From Clostridium liquoris (GTDB taxonomy: Bacteria > Bacillota > Clostridia > Clostridiales > Clostridiaceae): a DNA stretch of 64,000 bases. Positions within the stretch are counted from its first letter, which is position 1. Each line of letters begins with the position of its first letter. The stretch is from positions 62,001 through 126,000 of the forward strand of contig NZ_PVXO01000009.1 in assembly GCF_002995785.1 (NCBI RefSeq), written 5' to 3'. Below the pieces are notes generated by a model. It saw only the letters and a program-made list of their open reading frames with translations. It did not search any database and had not been told where the DNA came from. Position numbers and translations under genes: made by a program. Below are positions 52,990 to 61,386 of the stretch, piece by piece.

Positions 52990-53997
52990 CTGAAGGTTTA
53001 CAAAAAAGTCTTCTGCATTAACCTTTTCCTTTAACAAACCTTTTTCCTGTAGCCATTTAATATTATCTTCCCAAACCTTCTTATCTTGATATAAGAATGG
53101 TTCTTCCTTTGATTCCATTCTTGGAAGAAGCATATTTATGCTTTCTTTTTCTACAGCTTCTGTAAGTTGGAAACTATCCTTTTGCTGATTATCTAATAAT
53201 ATTTTTAGTGCCGCATCTGGATTTTGTTTAGTAAATTCAAATCCTTTTTTTACAGCTCTCATAAATTTCTTTAAAGTTTCACTTTTTTCTTTTATAGTAT
53301 TATCACTGGCAACAAATACTTCTTCATAGTATCTTGGCACACCATAATCCGCTGGACTAAAATAATTAACTTCATATCCTTCATGCTTAAGTACTGGAAC
53401 TTCATGGTTTATAAGTCCGCCTGTGGTTGCATCTACCTTCTTTGTTATCATAGATGAAAGTAATTCAAAGCCTACATCTATTACATTTACTGAATCTGGA
53501 TCCCCGCCATCTGCTTTCACCATAGTTTTAAGATATTCTACATTTAAAGGATTTCCTGAAAATCCAACGGTTTTTCCTGATAGATCTTTTGGTGAGTTAA
53601 TATTTTTTTCCTTTAAAGAAATTATAACATTTAAAGGAGTATGTACTATAGCCCCTATAGATTTTATTGGAACTTTTTCATTTGTTCTTGCCATAACTAC
53701 ATCTGGTTGATAGTAAATTCCTAGAGTTGCTTTACCTGATGCAGATAAAGTTAATGGGTCAGTTGGATTAGAAGGGAATTTAATGTTTACCTTTAATCCT
53801 TCATCCTTAAAATATCCTTTTTCCATAGCCACATATATAAAACTATGTATTGCGTTTGGATACCAATCTAATACTAAATCCACATCTTCTAATTTACCGC
53901 TGTTAGCTGACTCTTTATTTTGTTCTTTTCCCGTGCAGCCTATGAGAGTTAACAATACAAATACCAGTACTAAGGATAAATACTTAAACTTTTTCAC
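52987..53997 (-). CDS. thiY: Thiamine-precursor ABC transporter, substrate-binding lipoprotein
   Basis: The 336-residue NMT1/THI5-like solute-binding protein has a lipobox LTLIGC at about residues 16-21, so it is tethered to the outer face of the membrane. LVLDWYPNAIHSFIYVAMEKGYF and PSNPTDPLTLSASGKATLGIYYQPD are the typical pyrimidine-binding text. It probably binds N-formylaminopyrimidine or HMP, the pyrimidine part of thiamine. It overlaps the permease gene by 4 bases in the operon tenA-thiZ-thiX-thiY, under a TPP riboswitch. Confidence 0.88.
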   Translation of the reverse strand: MKKFKYLSLVLVFVLLTLIGCTGKEQNKESANSGKLEDVDLVLDWYPNAIHSFIYVAMEKGYFKDEGLKVNIKFPSNPTDPLTLSASGKATLGIYYQPDVVMARTNEKVPIKSIGAIVHTPLNVIISLKEKNINSPKDLSGKTVGFSGNPLNVEYLKTMVKADGGDPDSVNVIDVGFELLSSMITKKVDATTGGLINHEVPVLKHEGYEVNYFSPADYGVPRYYEEVFVASDNTIKEKSETLKKFMRAVKKGFEFTKQNPDAALKILLDNQQKDSFQLTEAVEKESINMLLPRMESKEEPFLYQDKKVWEDNIKWLQEKGLLKEKVNAEDFFVNLQ

Positions 53998-54737
53998 ACT
54001 TCATTCCTCCATTTGATTATCTTATTTTCTAAAACATTTATTATAATAACAAATATTATTGCTGCAAAGGATAAAATCACTATGGGAGCAAATACTCCAG
54101 CTCCATCTAATTGGGTCATCATTCTCTTGCTGAAATATCCAAGACCAGATTGAGAACCAAGCCATTCACTAATAGCTGCACCTATAACACTTAGAGGCAC
54201 AGATATTTTTAGAGCTGAAAAAAAGTATGGCAGAGCAGATGGAAGTTTTAATTTTAAAAATATTTGTTTTTTACTGGCTCCATAGGTAATTAAAAGCTCC
54301 TCCATTTCCCTTTTTGTGGAGCGGAAACCATCATATACATTTACTGTTATTGGAAAAAAAGTCATGAGTATGGTTACCAAGATTCTGCTCCATATGCTAT
54401 ATCCAAACCAAAGTACAAATATTGGAGCTAAAGCTGTAATTGGAACTGTTTGAGTAACAACAACTATAGGGTATAGTGCCTTTTCTATATTTTCACTTAA
54501 TGACATGGCTACAGCTAAAGCCACCCCTAAAACTATTGATATTAAAAGCCCTAAAAATGTAACCAATAAAGTAGCTGGTAGATGCACTTTAAAAAGAGAT
54601 TCCCTTAAAATCCAAATCTTTTCTATTATCTTACTTGGTGAAGGCAGTATATACATAGCATTTATATATCTTGCAAGACCTTCCCAAAATGCAAAAAACA
54701 TAATAATTACTATTATTGATGATGAATATTTCTTCAT
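53994..54737 (-). CDS. thiX: Thiamine-precursor ABC transporter, permease
   Basis: The 247-residue inner-membrane permease of the SsuC/TauC type has six helices. The EAA loop is visible as EELLITYGASKKQIFLKLKLPSALPYFFSALKISVPLSVIGA. It overlaps both the ATPase gene and the binding-protein gene by 4 bases (ATGA). The position in the TPP-controlled operon assigns it to pyrimidine precursor uptake rather than to sulfonates. Confidence 0.88.
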   Translation of the reverse strand: MKKYSSSIIVIIMFFAFWEGLARYINAMYILPSPSKIIEKIWILRESLFKVHLPATLLVTFLGLLISIVLGVALAVAMSLSENIEKALYPIVVVTQTVPITALAPIFVLWFGYSIWSRILVTILMTFFPITVNVYDGFRSTKREMEELLITYGASKKQIFLKLKLPSALPYFFSALKISVPLSVIGAAISEWLGSQSGLGYFSKRMMTQLDGAGVFAPIVILSFAAIIFVIIINVLENKIIKWRNEV

Positions 54738-55486
54738 AGTTCAACCCTCTGCTTCAATTCATTTACTAGTTCTTCCTTTATATCCATCATTTCTGGTATA
54801 TTTAGAACATGCCTATCTCTTGGATAACCAGCAGGAACAATTATCTCTTTTAATTTGGTTATAGGTTTTTCGGAAATAACAAATACTCTGCTCGATAAAA
54901 ATAAAGCTTCTTCTACATCATGGGTAATAAATAATATGGTTTTTTTCAAATTTGACCACTGCTCTAAAAGCCATTCCTGCATTGATATTTTTGTTATGGC
55001 ATCTAAGGCACTAAAAGGTTCATCTAAAAGCATAATATCAGAGCCAGTAAGTAAAGTCCTTATAAATGAAACTCTTTGCTTCATTCCTCCAGATAAATCC
55101 TTTGGATATTTATCCTTATACTTACCAAGTCCAAAGGCTTCTAATAATTTTTCGGCTTCACTTTTAGCTTCCTTTGAGTTTTTCCCCTGTATTTCCAGTG
55201 GTAAACAAGCATTTTCTGAAATAGTCCTCCAAGGCATAAGCAAATCCCTTTGAGGCATATATCCTATATACCCTTTTAAATTATTTATGTTTTCATCATT
55301 GATAAAAATATTGCCACTATCAGCTTTCTCAAGACCTGTAATCAATCTAAAAATAGTGCTTTTACCACAGCCACTAGGACCTATAATGCTTATAAACTCC
55401 CTATTATCTACTTGAAAGTTTAAATTTTCTATAAGATATTTTTCATTATTTTCATATCTAAAATTTACATCATAAAATTTTAACAT
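54734..55486 (-). CDS. thiZ: Thiamine-precursor ABC transporter, ATPase
   Basis: The protein is 250 residues from ATG 55486, just after the tenA stop and the AAGGGG site that overlaps it. The longer open frame into tenA is rejected. Walker A is GPSGCGKST, the signature is LSGGMKQRVSF, Walker B is IMLLDEPFSALD, and the switch His is in FITHDVEEA. It powers the ThiXY importer. Confidence 0.9.
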   Translation of the reverse strand: MLKFYDVNFRYENNEKYLIENLNFQVDNREFISIIGPSGCGKSTIFRLITGLEKADSGNIFINDENINNLKGYIGYMPQRDLLMPWRTISENACLPLEIQGKNSKEAKSEAEKLLEAFGLGKYKDKYPKDLSGGMKQRVSFIRTLLTGSDIMLLDEPFSALDAITKISMQEWLLEQWSNLKKTILFITHDVEEALFLSSRVFVISEKPITKLKEIIVPAGYPRDRHVLNIPEMMDIKEELVNELKQRVEL

Positions 55487-55493
55487 AAATAAA

Positions 55494-56153
55494 TTACATC
55501 CCCTTATTATAGGCCATATCCCAAAACATGTATTCATATTTACTAGTATTAACAAATATTTCTTCTAACTTTTTAAGTTCCTTTTCTGACATGTCACATG
55601 CAAGCTTATCTGTTAAGTCTATAACCCATTGGGTTAGCTCTTTATATTCCTTTGATATATACCCTCTTATCCATTCACCATAAAATTCATTCTCAGTAGA
55701 ACCAGGAATTTTACTTAAATGCGTTCCAATTTCTAAATAACTCCACATGCAAGAAAGTAATGAAACTGTAAGGTCTGCTAAACTTCCTGTATAGGATACA
55801 GCAAGCATATAGTGAGTATAAGAAATGTTATCAAGACTTGCTTTAGCATTTTTTATTTCTTCCTGAGTAACCCCAAGCCTTTTCATATAAGAACGATGAA
55901 TACTCATTTCACCATTTAGTATACCGTTTACCATAGATGAAAAACCCCGCATAACTTCTTCTGTATCAGCTTTAACAACTCCTAATGCATAAACCTTAGC
56001 ATAATCTAATAAGTAAAGATAATCTTGAATCATATAATATTTAAACTTATCCACCTCTAAAGTTCCATCACCTATTTCCTTTACAAAAGGATGATTATAA
56101 TAGGACTGCCAAATTTCCTTTACTCTTTCATATAATTTTTCTGAAAACTTCAT
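55494..56153 (-). CDS. tenA: Thiaminase II / aminopyrimidine aminohydrolase TenA
   Basis: The 219-residue protein has the TenA helical fold, with a catalytic Cys135 in LLSCMWSYLEIG and the motifs YMIQDYLYLLDYAKVYALG and EWIRGYISKEY. It hydrolyses aminopyrimidine from degraded thiamine to HMP, so with ThiXYZ it forms a salvage pathway for base-degraded thiamine. It is the first gene after the TPP riboswitch and its terminator. Confidence 0.94.
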   Translation of the reverse strand: MKFSEKLYERVKEIWQSYYNHPFVKEIGDGTLEVDKFKYYMIQDYLYLLDYAKVYALGVVKADTEEVMRGFSSMVNGILNGEMSIHRSYMKRLGVTQEEIKNAKASLDNISYTHYMLAVSYTGSLADLTVSLLSCMWSYLEIGTHLSKIPGSTENEFYGEWIRGYISKEYKELTQWVIDLTDKLACDMSEKELKKLEEIFVNTSKYEYMFWDMAYNKGM

Positions 56154-56192
56154 TTTAAAACCCCCGCTATTTTTTATTTGAAAAAATTGTCC

Positions 56193-56252
56193 TTAACTGT
56201 CCACTATCAATTGTTAATTATTAGCTTAATAAAATTATTTCATAATTTTATT
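56193..56252. repeat. 7-bp units plus hairpin inside the tenA leader
   Basis: TTAACTG, TCCACTA, TCAATTG and TTAATTA (56193-56220) lie beside hairpin AATAAAATTAT / ATAATTTTATT (56228-56252). The element is placed between the riboswitch terminator and the tenA start, so it is transcribed in the mRNA leader. Confidence 0.65.
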
Positions 56253-56286
56253 AAAAAAGGTACAAACCAACAAGAGGTTTGTACCT
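56253..56286 (-). terminator. Riboswitch-controlled intrinsic terminator
   Basis: On the minus strand, AGGTACAAACC / GGTTTGTACCT is a perfect 11-bp stem followed by seven T. The loop text CCTCTTG can instead pair with AAGAGG at the 3' end of the aptamer, giving an antiterminator when TPP is absent. Confidence 0.88.
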
Positions 56287-56305
56287 ATATTTTTAAAATA
56301 CATAA

Positions 56306-56400
56306 AGCCTCTTCCTACGCTGGTATTATCCAGATCAGGTTATAGGGTCTAGGAATTTTCCTCCTACTCTCAGCTAGCAATACTAGCCCCCCTGGGATTA
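56306..56400 (-). promoter_or_regulatory. TPP riboswitch (THI element)
   Basis: The minus strand contains the conserved THI-box segments in order: GGGG near the 5' side, CTGAGAG (56368-56374), ACCCT, ACCTGATCTGGATAATACC and AGCGTAGGAAG. It precedes tenA-thiZXY and a terminator, so high thiamine pyrophosphate should shut off the operon. Confidence 0.96.
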
Positions 56401-56629
56401 TCATACTAATTACATTATTAAATTTTAACATAATGTAATATTACTACAATATAATCTTATGGTCAATAGGCATAGCCTACTTCCTGCTTATTAAATTTCT
56501 TTAAAATATCAGCACCTCTGCAAATTGTTCAAAACTTGTTAATATTTTCATCACTTATTTGCCATATTCATGCGCATACTAAAAATGCTAAGGCAAATTA
56601 AAAAGCCAAAAAATAAGGAGGTAACTAAA

Positions 56630-57358
56630 ATGTTTAAACAGAACATCAAAAAAATTATAGTACTAAGTCTTTCGCTGGTGATGGGCTTAAATTCTACGGT
56701 GTTTGCATTATCCACCCCAGACTATAAAGAAGTCATGCAGCCTGCTAAGAAAATTCAAGAATGTAAACACAAAGTATTCCATGGAGATAGAGAGTTTAAC
56801 AAATTAGCTAAACAATTAGGGCTAACAGAACAGGAATTTACAGAGGCAGAAAGTTCAGGTAAATCCTTATTTGATTTAGCTAAAACAAAGGAATATACAC
56901 CAGAACAGGTTCGTAACATGCTTATTGAAAACAAAACAGAAGCTATAAATAAAGCTGTAGCTGACGGAAAACTTACTAGGGATGATGGCGATAAATTAAT
57001 TAAAGATACAAGAGAAAAAGTAAGAAAATGGGATGGAACCATTAAACCTCATAATCCCAAATATAGGAATGGTAATTTTGAGGATCTTTCATCCATAAAA
57101 GAATTAAAATTAACAAAGGAAGACATCGAAGCTGGAAGAAAATCTGGGAAAACCCTATTTGAAATAGCAAAGGAAAAGAATGGCATGACTCCTGAACAAG
57201 TTAAATCCATACTCATAAGGGCAAAAACAGATGATATAAATAAAAAGGTTGAGGAAGGTAAACTGACTAGAGAAAAAGCTGATACAATCATATCAAAAAT
57301 GAAGTTAACCATAGAAAGATGGGATGGCATCTTTGACTCAAAGGAACCAATGTCATAA
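56630..57358 (+). CDS. Secreted protein with two DUF2680-like repeats
   Basis: The protein is 242 residues from ATG 56630, after AAGGAGG. It has a signal peptide (residues 1-27, ending TVFALS). Two tandem repeats of about 85 residues follow. Each contains LG/KLT-E--AG/SGKSL/TLF-(L/I)AK then TPEQV--(M/I)LI--KT--IN, a GKLTR motif and a closing WDGI/T. The repeats resemble the YckD/DUF2680 type of exported helical domain of unknown function. The gene is divergent from the TPP-controlled operon and not part of it, and is convergent with asrC. Confidence 0.8.
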   Translation: MFKQNIKKIIVLSLSLVMGLNSTVFALSTPDYKEVMQPAKKIQECKHKVFHGDREFNKLAKQLGLTEQEFTEAESSGKSLFDLAKTKEYTPEQVRNMLIENKTEAINKAVADGKLTRDDGDKLIKDTREKVRKWDGTIKPHNPKYRNGNFEDLSSIKELKLTKEDIEAGRKSGKTLFEIAKEKNGMTPEQVKSILIRAKTDDINKKVEEGKLTREKADTIISKMKLTIERWDGIFDSKEPMS

Positions 57359-57370
57359 ACATAATCCTAA

Positions 57371-57402
57371 GCTTTAGAGGGAGTAAAAACTCCCTCTAAA
57401 GC
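57371..57402. terminator. Strong hairpin between convergent genes
   Basis: GCTTTAGAGGGAGT / ACTCCCTCTAAAGC is a perfect 14-bp stem with a 4-base loop. The T run after it is poor on both strands, but the stem is strong and well placed to end both genes. Confidence 0.7.
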
Positions 57403-57413
57403 CAAAACTATGT

Positions 57414-58451
57414 TTATTTTTGGGCTCCTACAACATGGTGTTCAGAAATTGGTTTAACGTTAAAATTGGATCTATATTCTACTTCGGTCCAGAATATATT
57501 GTCAGCTACTTCAGCTTCCGGGTTTAATTCTACGCCATCTAAAATTATTTCCTTGAATTTGTGGTATCCCGCTCTATCAATCAAGTGCCCTCCATGAAGA
57601 TATTCCGGTTTATAGTCCAAAGCCCAGGCCGAGAATTTGTGCCAATTTCCCAGTATACCTAATACTACTTCCTCAGTGGCCCATGCCACAAAGGTTTTCC
57701 CCATTCTAGGAGTTTGTTTTCCTGTTCTTCCTCCTATTACTATTCTATAAAATTTCTTAGGTTGTCGTGTCCATGCGCTTGCAGGGCAAGCAATTACACA
57801 TTCCCCACAGCCTACACAACAGCAAGTATCTTTTTCCACCTTGTTATTTTCTCCAAGTTTTAATACCCTTGTAGCATGATGTGAACAAGCTTTCACACAG
57901 GCGCCGCAGCCTATACATCTTTCAGCATTATATTCCATTTTCGCCTGTCCTATTATTCCAAAATCCTGAAAATGAGCCTTTGCACAGTCATTAGGGCAAC
58001 CCGAAATAGCTACTTTTATATGATAGTGTGAAGGAAATATTATTTTTTCTATTTTTTTAGCCAATTCATAAGTATTAACATTGGCTTTTATGCAATGTGA
58101 ATTTCCTATACAAGCCATAATATTTCTTGCACCAATAGTTGGATATCCCTTGTCATTGCTCTCCATATCACAATGACATTCATTAATATGGATTTCTTTT
58201 AGATAATTTTCTATATAAGCATTAACTTCTGGAATATTTTCATACTTAATCCCTGGCATATCAAATGTCTGTCTCACACCCATATGAAAAGTGCCATTGC
58301 CCCATGTCTGGGCTATATGTTGAATTGTAGACAAATATTTTGCATCAATGGATGCACCTGGGACACGCATTTGAAGCATAAACTCGCCATCAACCTTTGA
58401 TTGACGAAAACAATTAGTTCTAGTTGCCTTTATATCTATATCCTGATTCAT
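57414..58451 (-). CDS. asrC: Anaerobic sulfite reductase subunit C (siroheme subunit)
   Basis: The 345-residue catalytic subunit reduces sulfite to sulfide. The siroheme/[4Fe-4S] ligands are CIGNSHC (CX5C) and CPNDC (CX3C) near residues 115-155. Two ferredoxin-type clusters follow in CIGCGACVKAC and CVGCGECVIAC, the latter preceded by two further Cys. AAGGAGG precedes the ATG. It is the last gene of asrABC, and the strong hairpin behind it ends the operon. Confidence 0.95.
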   Translation of the reverse strand: MNQDIDIKATRTNCFRQSKVDGEFMLQMRVPGASIDAKYLSTIQHIAQTWGNGTFHMGVRQTFDMPGIKYENIPEVNAYIENYLKEIHINECHCDMESNDKGYPTIGARNIMACIGNSHCIKANVNTYELAKKIEKIIFPSHYHIKVAISGCPNDCAKAHFQDFGIIGQAKMEYNAERCIGCGACVKACSHHATRVLKLGENNKVEKDTCCCVGCGECVIACPASAWTRQPKKFYRIVIGGRTGKQTPRMGKTFVAWATEEVVLGILGNWHKFSAWALDYKPEYLHGGHLIDRAGYHKFKEIILDGVELNPEAEVADNIFWTEVEYRSNFNVKPISEHHVVGAQK

Positions 58452-58463
58452 TGTTTGTCCTCC

Positions 58464-59255
58464 TTAATCTATTAAATCCTTTGCTTTTACATAATTAAAT
58501 ACCGGTCCTTCCAAACAAACATAGGTTTCATCTATTCTACAGTGTCCGCATTTACCCACAGCGCAAGACATTTTTCTTTCAAAGGAAACCCATATCTTCT
58601 CTTGAGATACTCCATTTCTCATACATTCTTCAGCGGCAAATTTCATCATATTTGGAGGCCCTACTATAACCGTTTCATAATTGTCCCCAAAGCTTTTAAA
58701 AGGTATGTCCTTTATATATTCAGTCACAAATCCCTTATTAAAGCCCTCTTTTTCCTCATTATCCAAACAGTATATGGTATTAAATTTTTTTGACCATTTG
58801 TCAAGATCTTTTTTGAATATAACACTTTTTTCATTTTTAAAGCCTATTATTACATTAACGCTTTTCACATATCCTTCTTCATCATAGAACTTGTTTACCA
58901 TACTTCTTATTGGAGCTACTCCAGTACCACCGGCTATTATGACCATGTTTTTATCCTTAAATTTATCAACAGGCCAGCCTTTACCGTATGCTCCCCTCAA
59001 GAACAAGGTATCACCCCTCTTTAACTCAAATATCTTATTGGTAACCTTGCCCACAGAACGAATAGTAAACTCAACCCATCCCTCTCCATATGAACTTACA
59101 GATATTGGTGCCTCTCCTATTTTAGGAATTGATAATTGTATAAATTGTCCGTGCTCCGGCGCTATATCCGTCTCAACTTTAAAGGTATATTCCATTTCAG
59201 TTTCGCGAACCACATCCAATACTTTGCATGGTTTAGGCATTACAACATTATTCAC
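58464..59255 (-). CDS. asrB: Anaerobic sulfite reductase subunit B (flavoprotein)
   Basis: The protein is 263 residues from GTG 59255, 8 bases after GAGG; an ATG at 59291, inside asrA, has no ribosome site. It is a ferredoxin-NADP reductase-like protein with a flavin-binding domain (EHGQFIQLSIPKIGEAPISVSSY) and an NAD-binding domain (IIAGGTGVAPIRSM). A C-terminal [2Fe-2S] Cys set follows (MSCAVGKCGHCRI and YVCLEG). It passes electrons from NADH to the AsrA and AsrC subunits. Confidence 0.93.
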   Translation of the reverse strand: MNNVVMPKPCKVLDVVRETEMEYTFKVETDIAPEHGQFIQLSIPKIGEAPISVSSYGEGWVEFTIRSVGKVTNKIFELKRGDTLFLRGAYGKGWPVDKFKDKNMVIIAGGTGVAPIRSMVNKFYDEEGYVKSVNVIIGFKNEKSVIFKKDLDKWSKKFNTIYCLDNEEKEGFNKGFVTEYIKDIPFKSFGDNYETVIVGPPNMMKFAAEECMRNGVSQEKIWVSFERKMSCAVGKCGHCRIDETYVCLEGPVFNYVKAKDLID

Positions 59256-59280
59256 TATATTCACCTCTAATTTTTTAATT

Positions 59281-60306
59281 TTATTTTTCATTTATAATTT
59301 CTGTTACAGCATTATTTAATTTATTGATTGTAGCTGTCATTGAGATAAACTGTGGACATCTTGAAGTACATCTTCCACATCCAACACACATATTTTCTCC
59401 AAATCTTTCTTTAAAATCATATACTTTGTGAAGAACCTTATACCTCATTCTATCACCTACTGTTGACCTAAATATATGTCCTCCTGCCACTTGATCAAAT
59501 CCATCAATATTACATGAACTCATTATCCTTCTTCTCTCACCTACATTGGCATTTTCATTATACATAACATCCATTGTGGTAAAGCATGTACAAGTTGGAC
59601 AGGCCACTGTACAGCTGCCACATCCCTCACATCTTTTATCATATTCTTTCCACATTGGATGTTCTTTTACCTTTTTCAAAACCTCTTTATTAGGTATTTT
59701 AGGAACATTTACTTCAGCTTGATTTTTCTCGATAAATTGCACTTGGAAATCAGCTTCAGGTCTTTTTATAAAATAAGAATCAAATTCTTTATCCTTAACT
59801 TCAAACAAAAGTCCATCATCCTCAAATCTAACAGCCATACTGTAGTTATCAGTTTTATTTGAGTTCATAGCGGTACAAAAACATGTATCCCATCCTTCTA
59901 CACATTCCATCATAATAAATTTAACTTTGTCCCTAATTCTTTTATAAAAAAAATCTTCAAATCCATTTTCCAAATAAATTTTATCCTGTCTTTCTATTGC
60001 ATTTATATCGCACGGTCTTAAAAATATTAATATTCCCCTGTTGTCTTTTAGTTTACTTTCTTTGAATTCATCCTCAGTAAAATAAAATATAGTTTGATTT
60101 ATAGGAGTCAGAACTTCTTTTGCAGAGTAGTGGGATTTTTCCTTATACACAATATCCTCCACCATATCCACCTCATCATATCGGATAATGTCAGTATCCG
60201 AATAACGTCCCTGCTTCTTAAATCTTTTTGGGGCAAATATTCTATAGTCCTTTTTCAGATTCTGGAAAAGCTCATTAACTTGTTCATTACTTAACTTATA
60301 TCCCAT
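59281..60306 (-). CDS. asrA: Anaerobic sulfite reductase subunit A (iron-sulfur subunit)
   Basis: The 341-residue electron-transfer subunit has two C-terminal [4Fe-4S] motifs: CEGCGSCTVACPTC (near residue 225) and CVGCGRCTSRCPQF (near 305). The N-terminal part resembles the beta subunit of hydrogenases that use iron-sulfur clusters (for example GILIFLRPCDINAIERQD). GGAGG precedes the ATG at 60306. It is the first gene of the operon and is divergent from a LysR-type gene that is a likely regulator. Confidence 0.95.
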   Translation of the reverse strand: MGYKLSNEQVNELFQNLKKDYRIFAPKRFKKQGRYSDTDIIRYDEVDMVEDIVYKEKSHYSAKEVLTPINQTIFYFTEDEFKESKLKDNRGILIFLRPCDINAIERQDKIYLENGFEDFFYKRIRDKVKFIMMECVEGWDTCFCTAMNSNKTDNYSMAVRFEDDGLLFEVKDKEFDSYFIKRPEADFQVQFIEKNQAEVNVPKIPNKEVLKKVKEHPMWKEYDKRCEGCGSCTVACPTCTCFTTMDVMYNENANVGERRRIMSSCNIDGFDQVAGGHIFRSTVGDRMRYKVLHKVYDFKERFGENMCVGCGRCTSRCPQFISMTATINKLNNAVTEIINEK

Positions 60307-60467
60307 TCTTTTTCCTCCACATTATCTATTTAATCATTAAAATAATTTTAAATATTTCTTCTATTCACAGTATAGATCCTATATAATTATAAGTAAAATA
60401 AATATATTATATGATAATCATTAAAATATTTAATGATTATACAGATTTAAAGAAAGAAGATGTTAAA

Positions 60468-61343
60468 ATGCTTGAAGAGTTAAAAACATTTGTGGCAGTA
60501 GTAGAATATAACAGTTTTACTAAGGCTGCAGAAAATTTAAATCTATCTCAACCTACTGTAAGCGTACACATCAAAAATTTAGAAAGCTACTTTAATACAA
60601 TTTTGATAGAAAGGTCTATAAAGCAAAAAAATATGGTCATTACAGAAAGCGGCGATTTTCTATACAAAAGGGCAAAAGAAATATTAATGTTAATGGAAAG
60701 CTCAATAGAAGAGATAAACAATACGTCACACTCCCTAAAAGGTCATTTGAAAATAGGTGCAAGCTATACCATAGGTGAATATTATCTACCAAAACTACTA
60801 AAGGAATACTCTAAAGAATACCCCGATGTAAAAATTGAAGTAGTAATAAAAAATACTTCTGATATATGTAAAGGCGTAGAAGACTTTAAGCTGGATATAG
60901 GCTTGATAGAAGGTCTTTCCACAAGATTTGATTTTGTAAAGGAATACTTTTCAAAGGACAGAATGGTTTTGATGGTTCCATATGAGCATCCTTTAGCATC
61001 AGAGGGTTTTTCTATAGAAAAGCTGCAAAATCAAAGGTGGATTTGCAGAGAGGAAGGTTCAGGCACAAGGGAGTATTTAAACATGTTTTTAACTGCAAAT
61101 GAAATAATCCCCAAGAACATAATGGTAATGGGAAGCAATTATTCCATAAAAGAAGCAGTGAGAAATGATCTTGGCATTACTCTTATCTCAAATTATGTGG
61201 CGGAAGAGGCAGAAAAAAATAAAGAAGTATCCATTATAGAATTAGATCAAAGCTATAGACGACATTTTTCATATATACTAAATAGTTCAATTTCTATATC
61301 CAAGGCTACAAAAGCATTTATAGAAAAAATTAAAAATAATTAA
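60468..61343 (+). CDS. LysR-family transcriptional regulator
   Basis: The protein is 291 residues from ATG 60468; GAAGA provides only a weak ribosome site, and a longer frame from 60411 also lacks one. The N-terminal helix-turn-helix is SFTKAAENLNLSQPTVSVHIKNLE, and the rest is a periplasmic-binding-like effector domain. It is close to the CysL/YwfK type. It is divergent from asrABC over about 160 bases, so control of sulfite reduction with a sulfur metabolite as co-inducer is the natural inference. Confidence 0.9.
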   Translation: MLEELKTFVAVVEYNSFTKAAENLNLSQPTVSVHIKNLESYFNTILIERSIKQKNMVITESGDFLYKRAKEILMLMESSIEEINNTSHSLKGHLKIGASYTIGEYYLPKLLKEYSKEYPDVKIEVVIKNTSDICKGVEDFKLDIGLIEGLSTRFDFVKEYFSKDRMVLMVPYEHPLASEGFSIEKLQNQRWICREEGSGTREYLNMFLTANEIIPKNIMVMGSNYSIKEAVRNDLGITLISNYVAEEAEKNKEVSIIELDQSYRRHFSYILNSSISISKATKAFIEKIKNN

Positions 61344-61345
61344 TT

Positions 61346-61375
61346 AAGTCCCCTTAATATTTCACCAGGGGACTT
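61346..61375. terminator. Hairpin between convergent genes
   Basis: AAGTCCCCT / AGGGGACTT with a 12-base loop. There is no T run, so strength is uncertain. Confidence 0.6.
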
Positions 61376-61386
61376 GCCTTAACTAC

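Noticed and set aside
55487-55555. Longer start for thiZ inside tenA
   Set aside because: The first 23 residues would be out-of-frame tenA sequence with no family similarity; ATG 55486 starts the conserved domain directly after the tenA stop.
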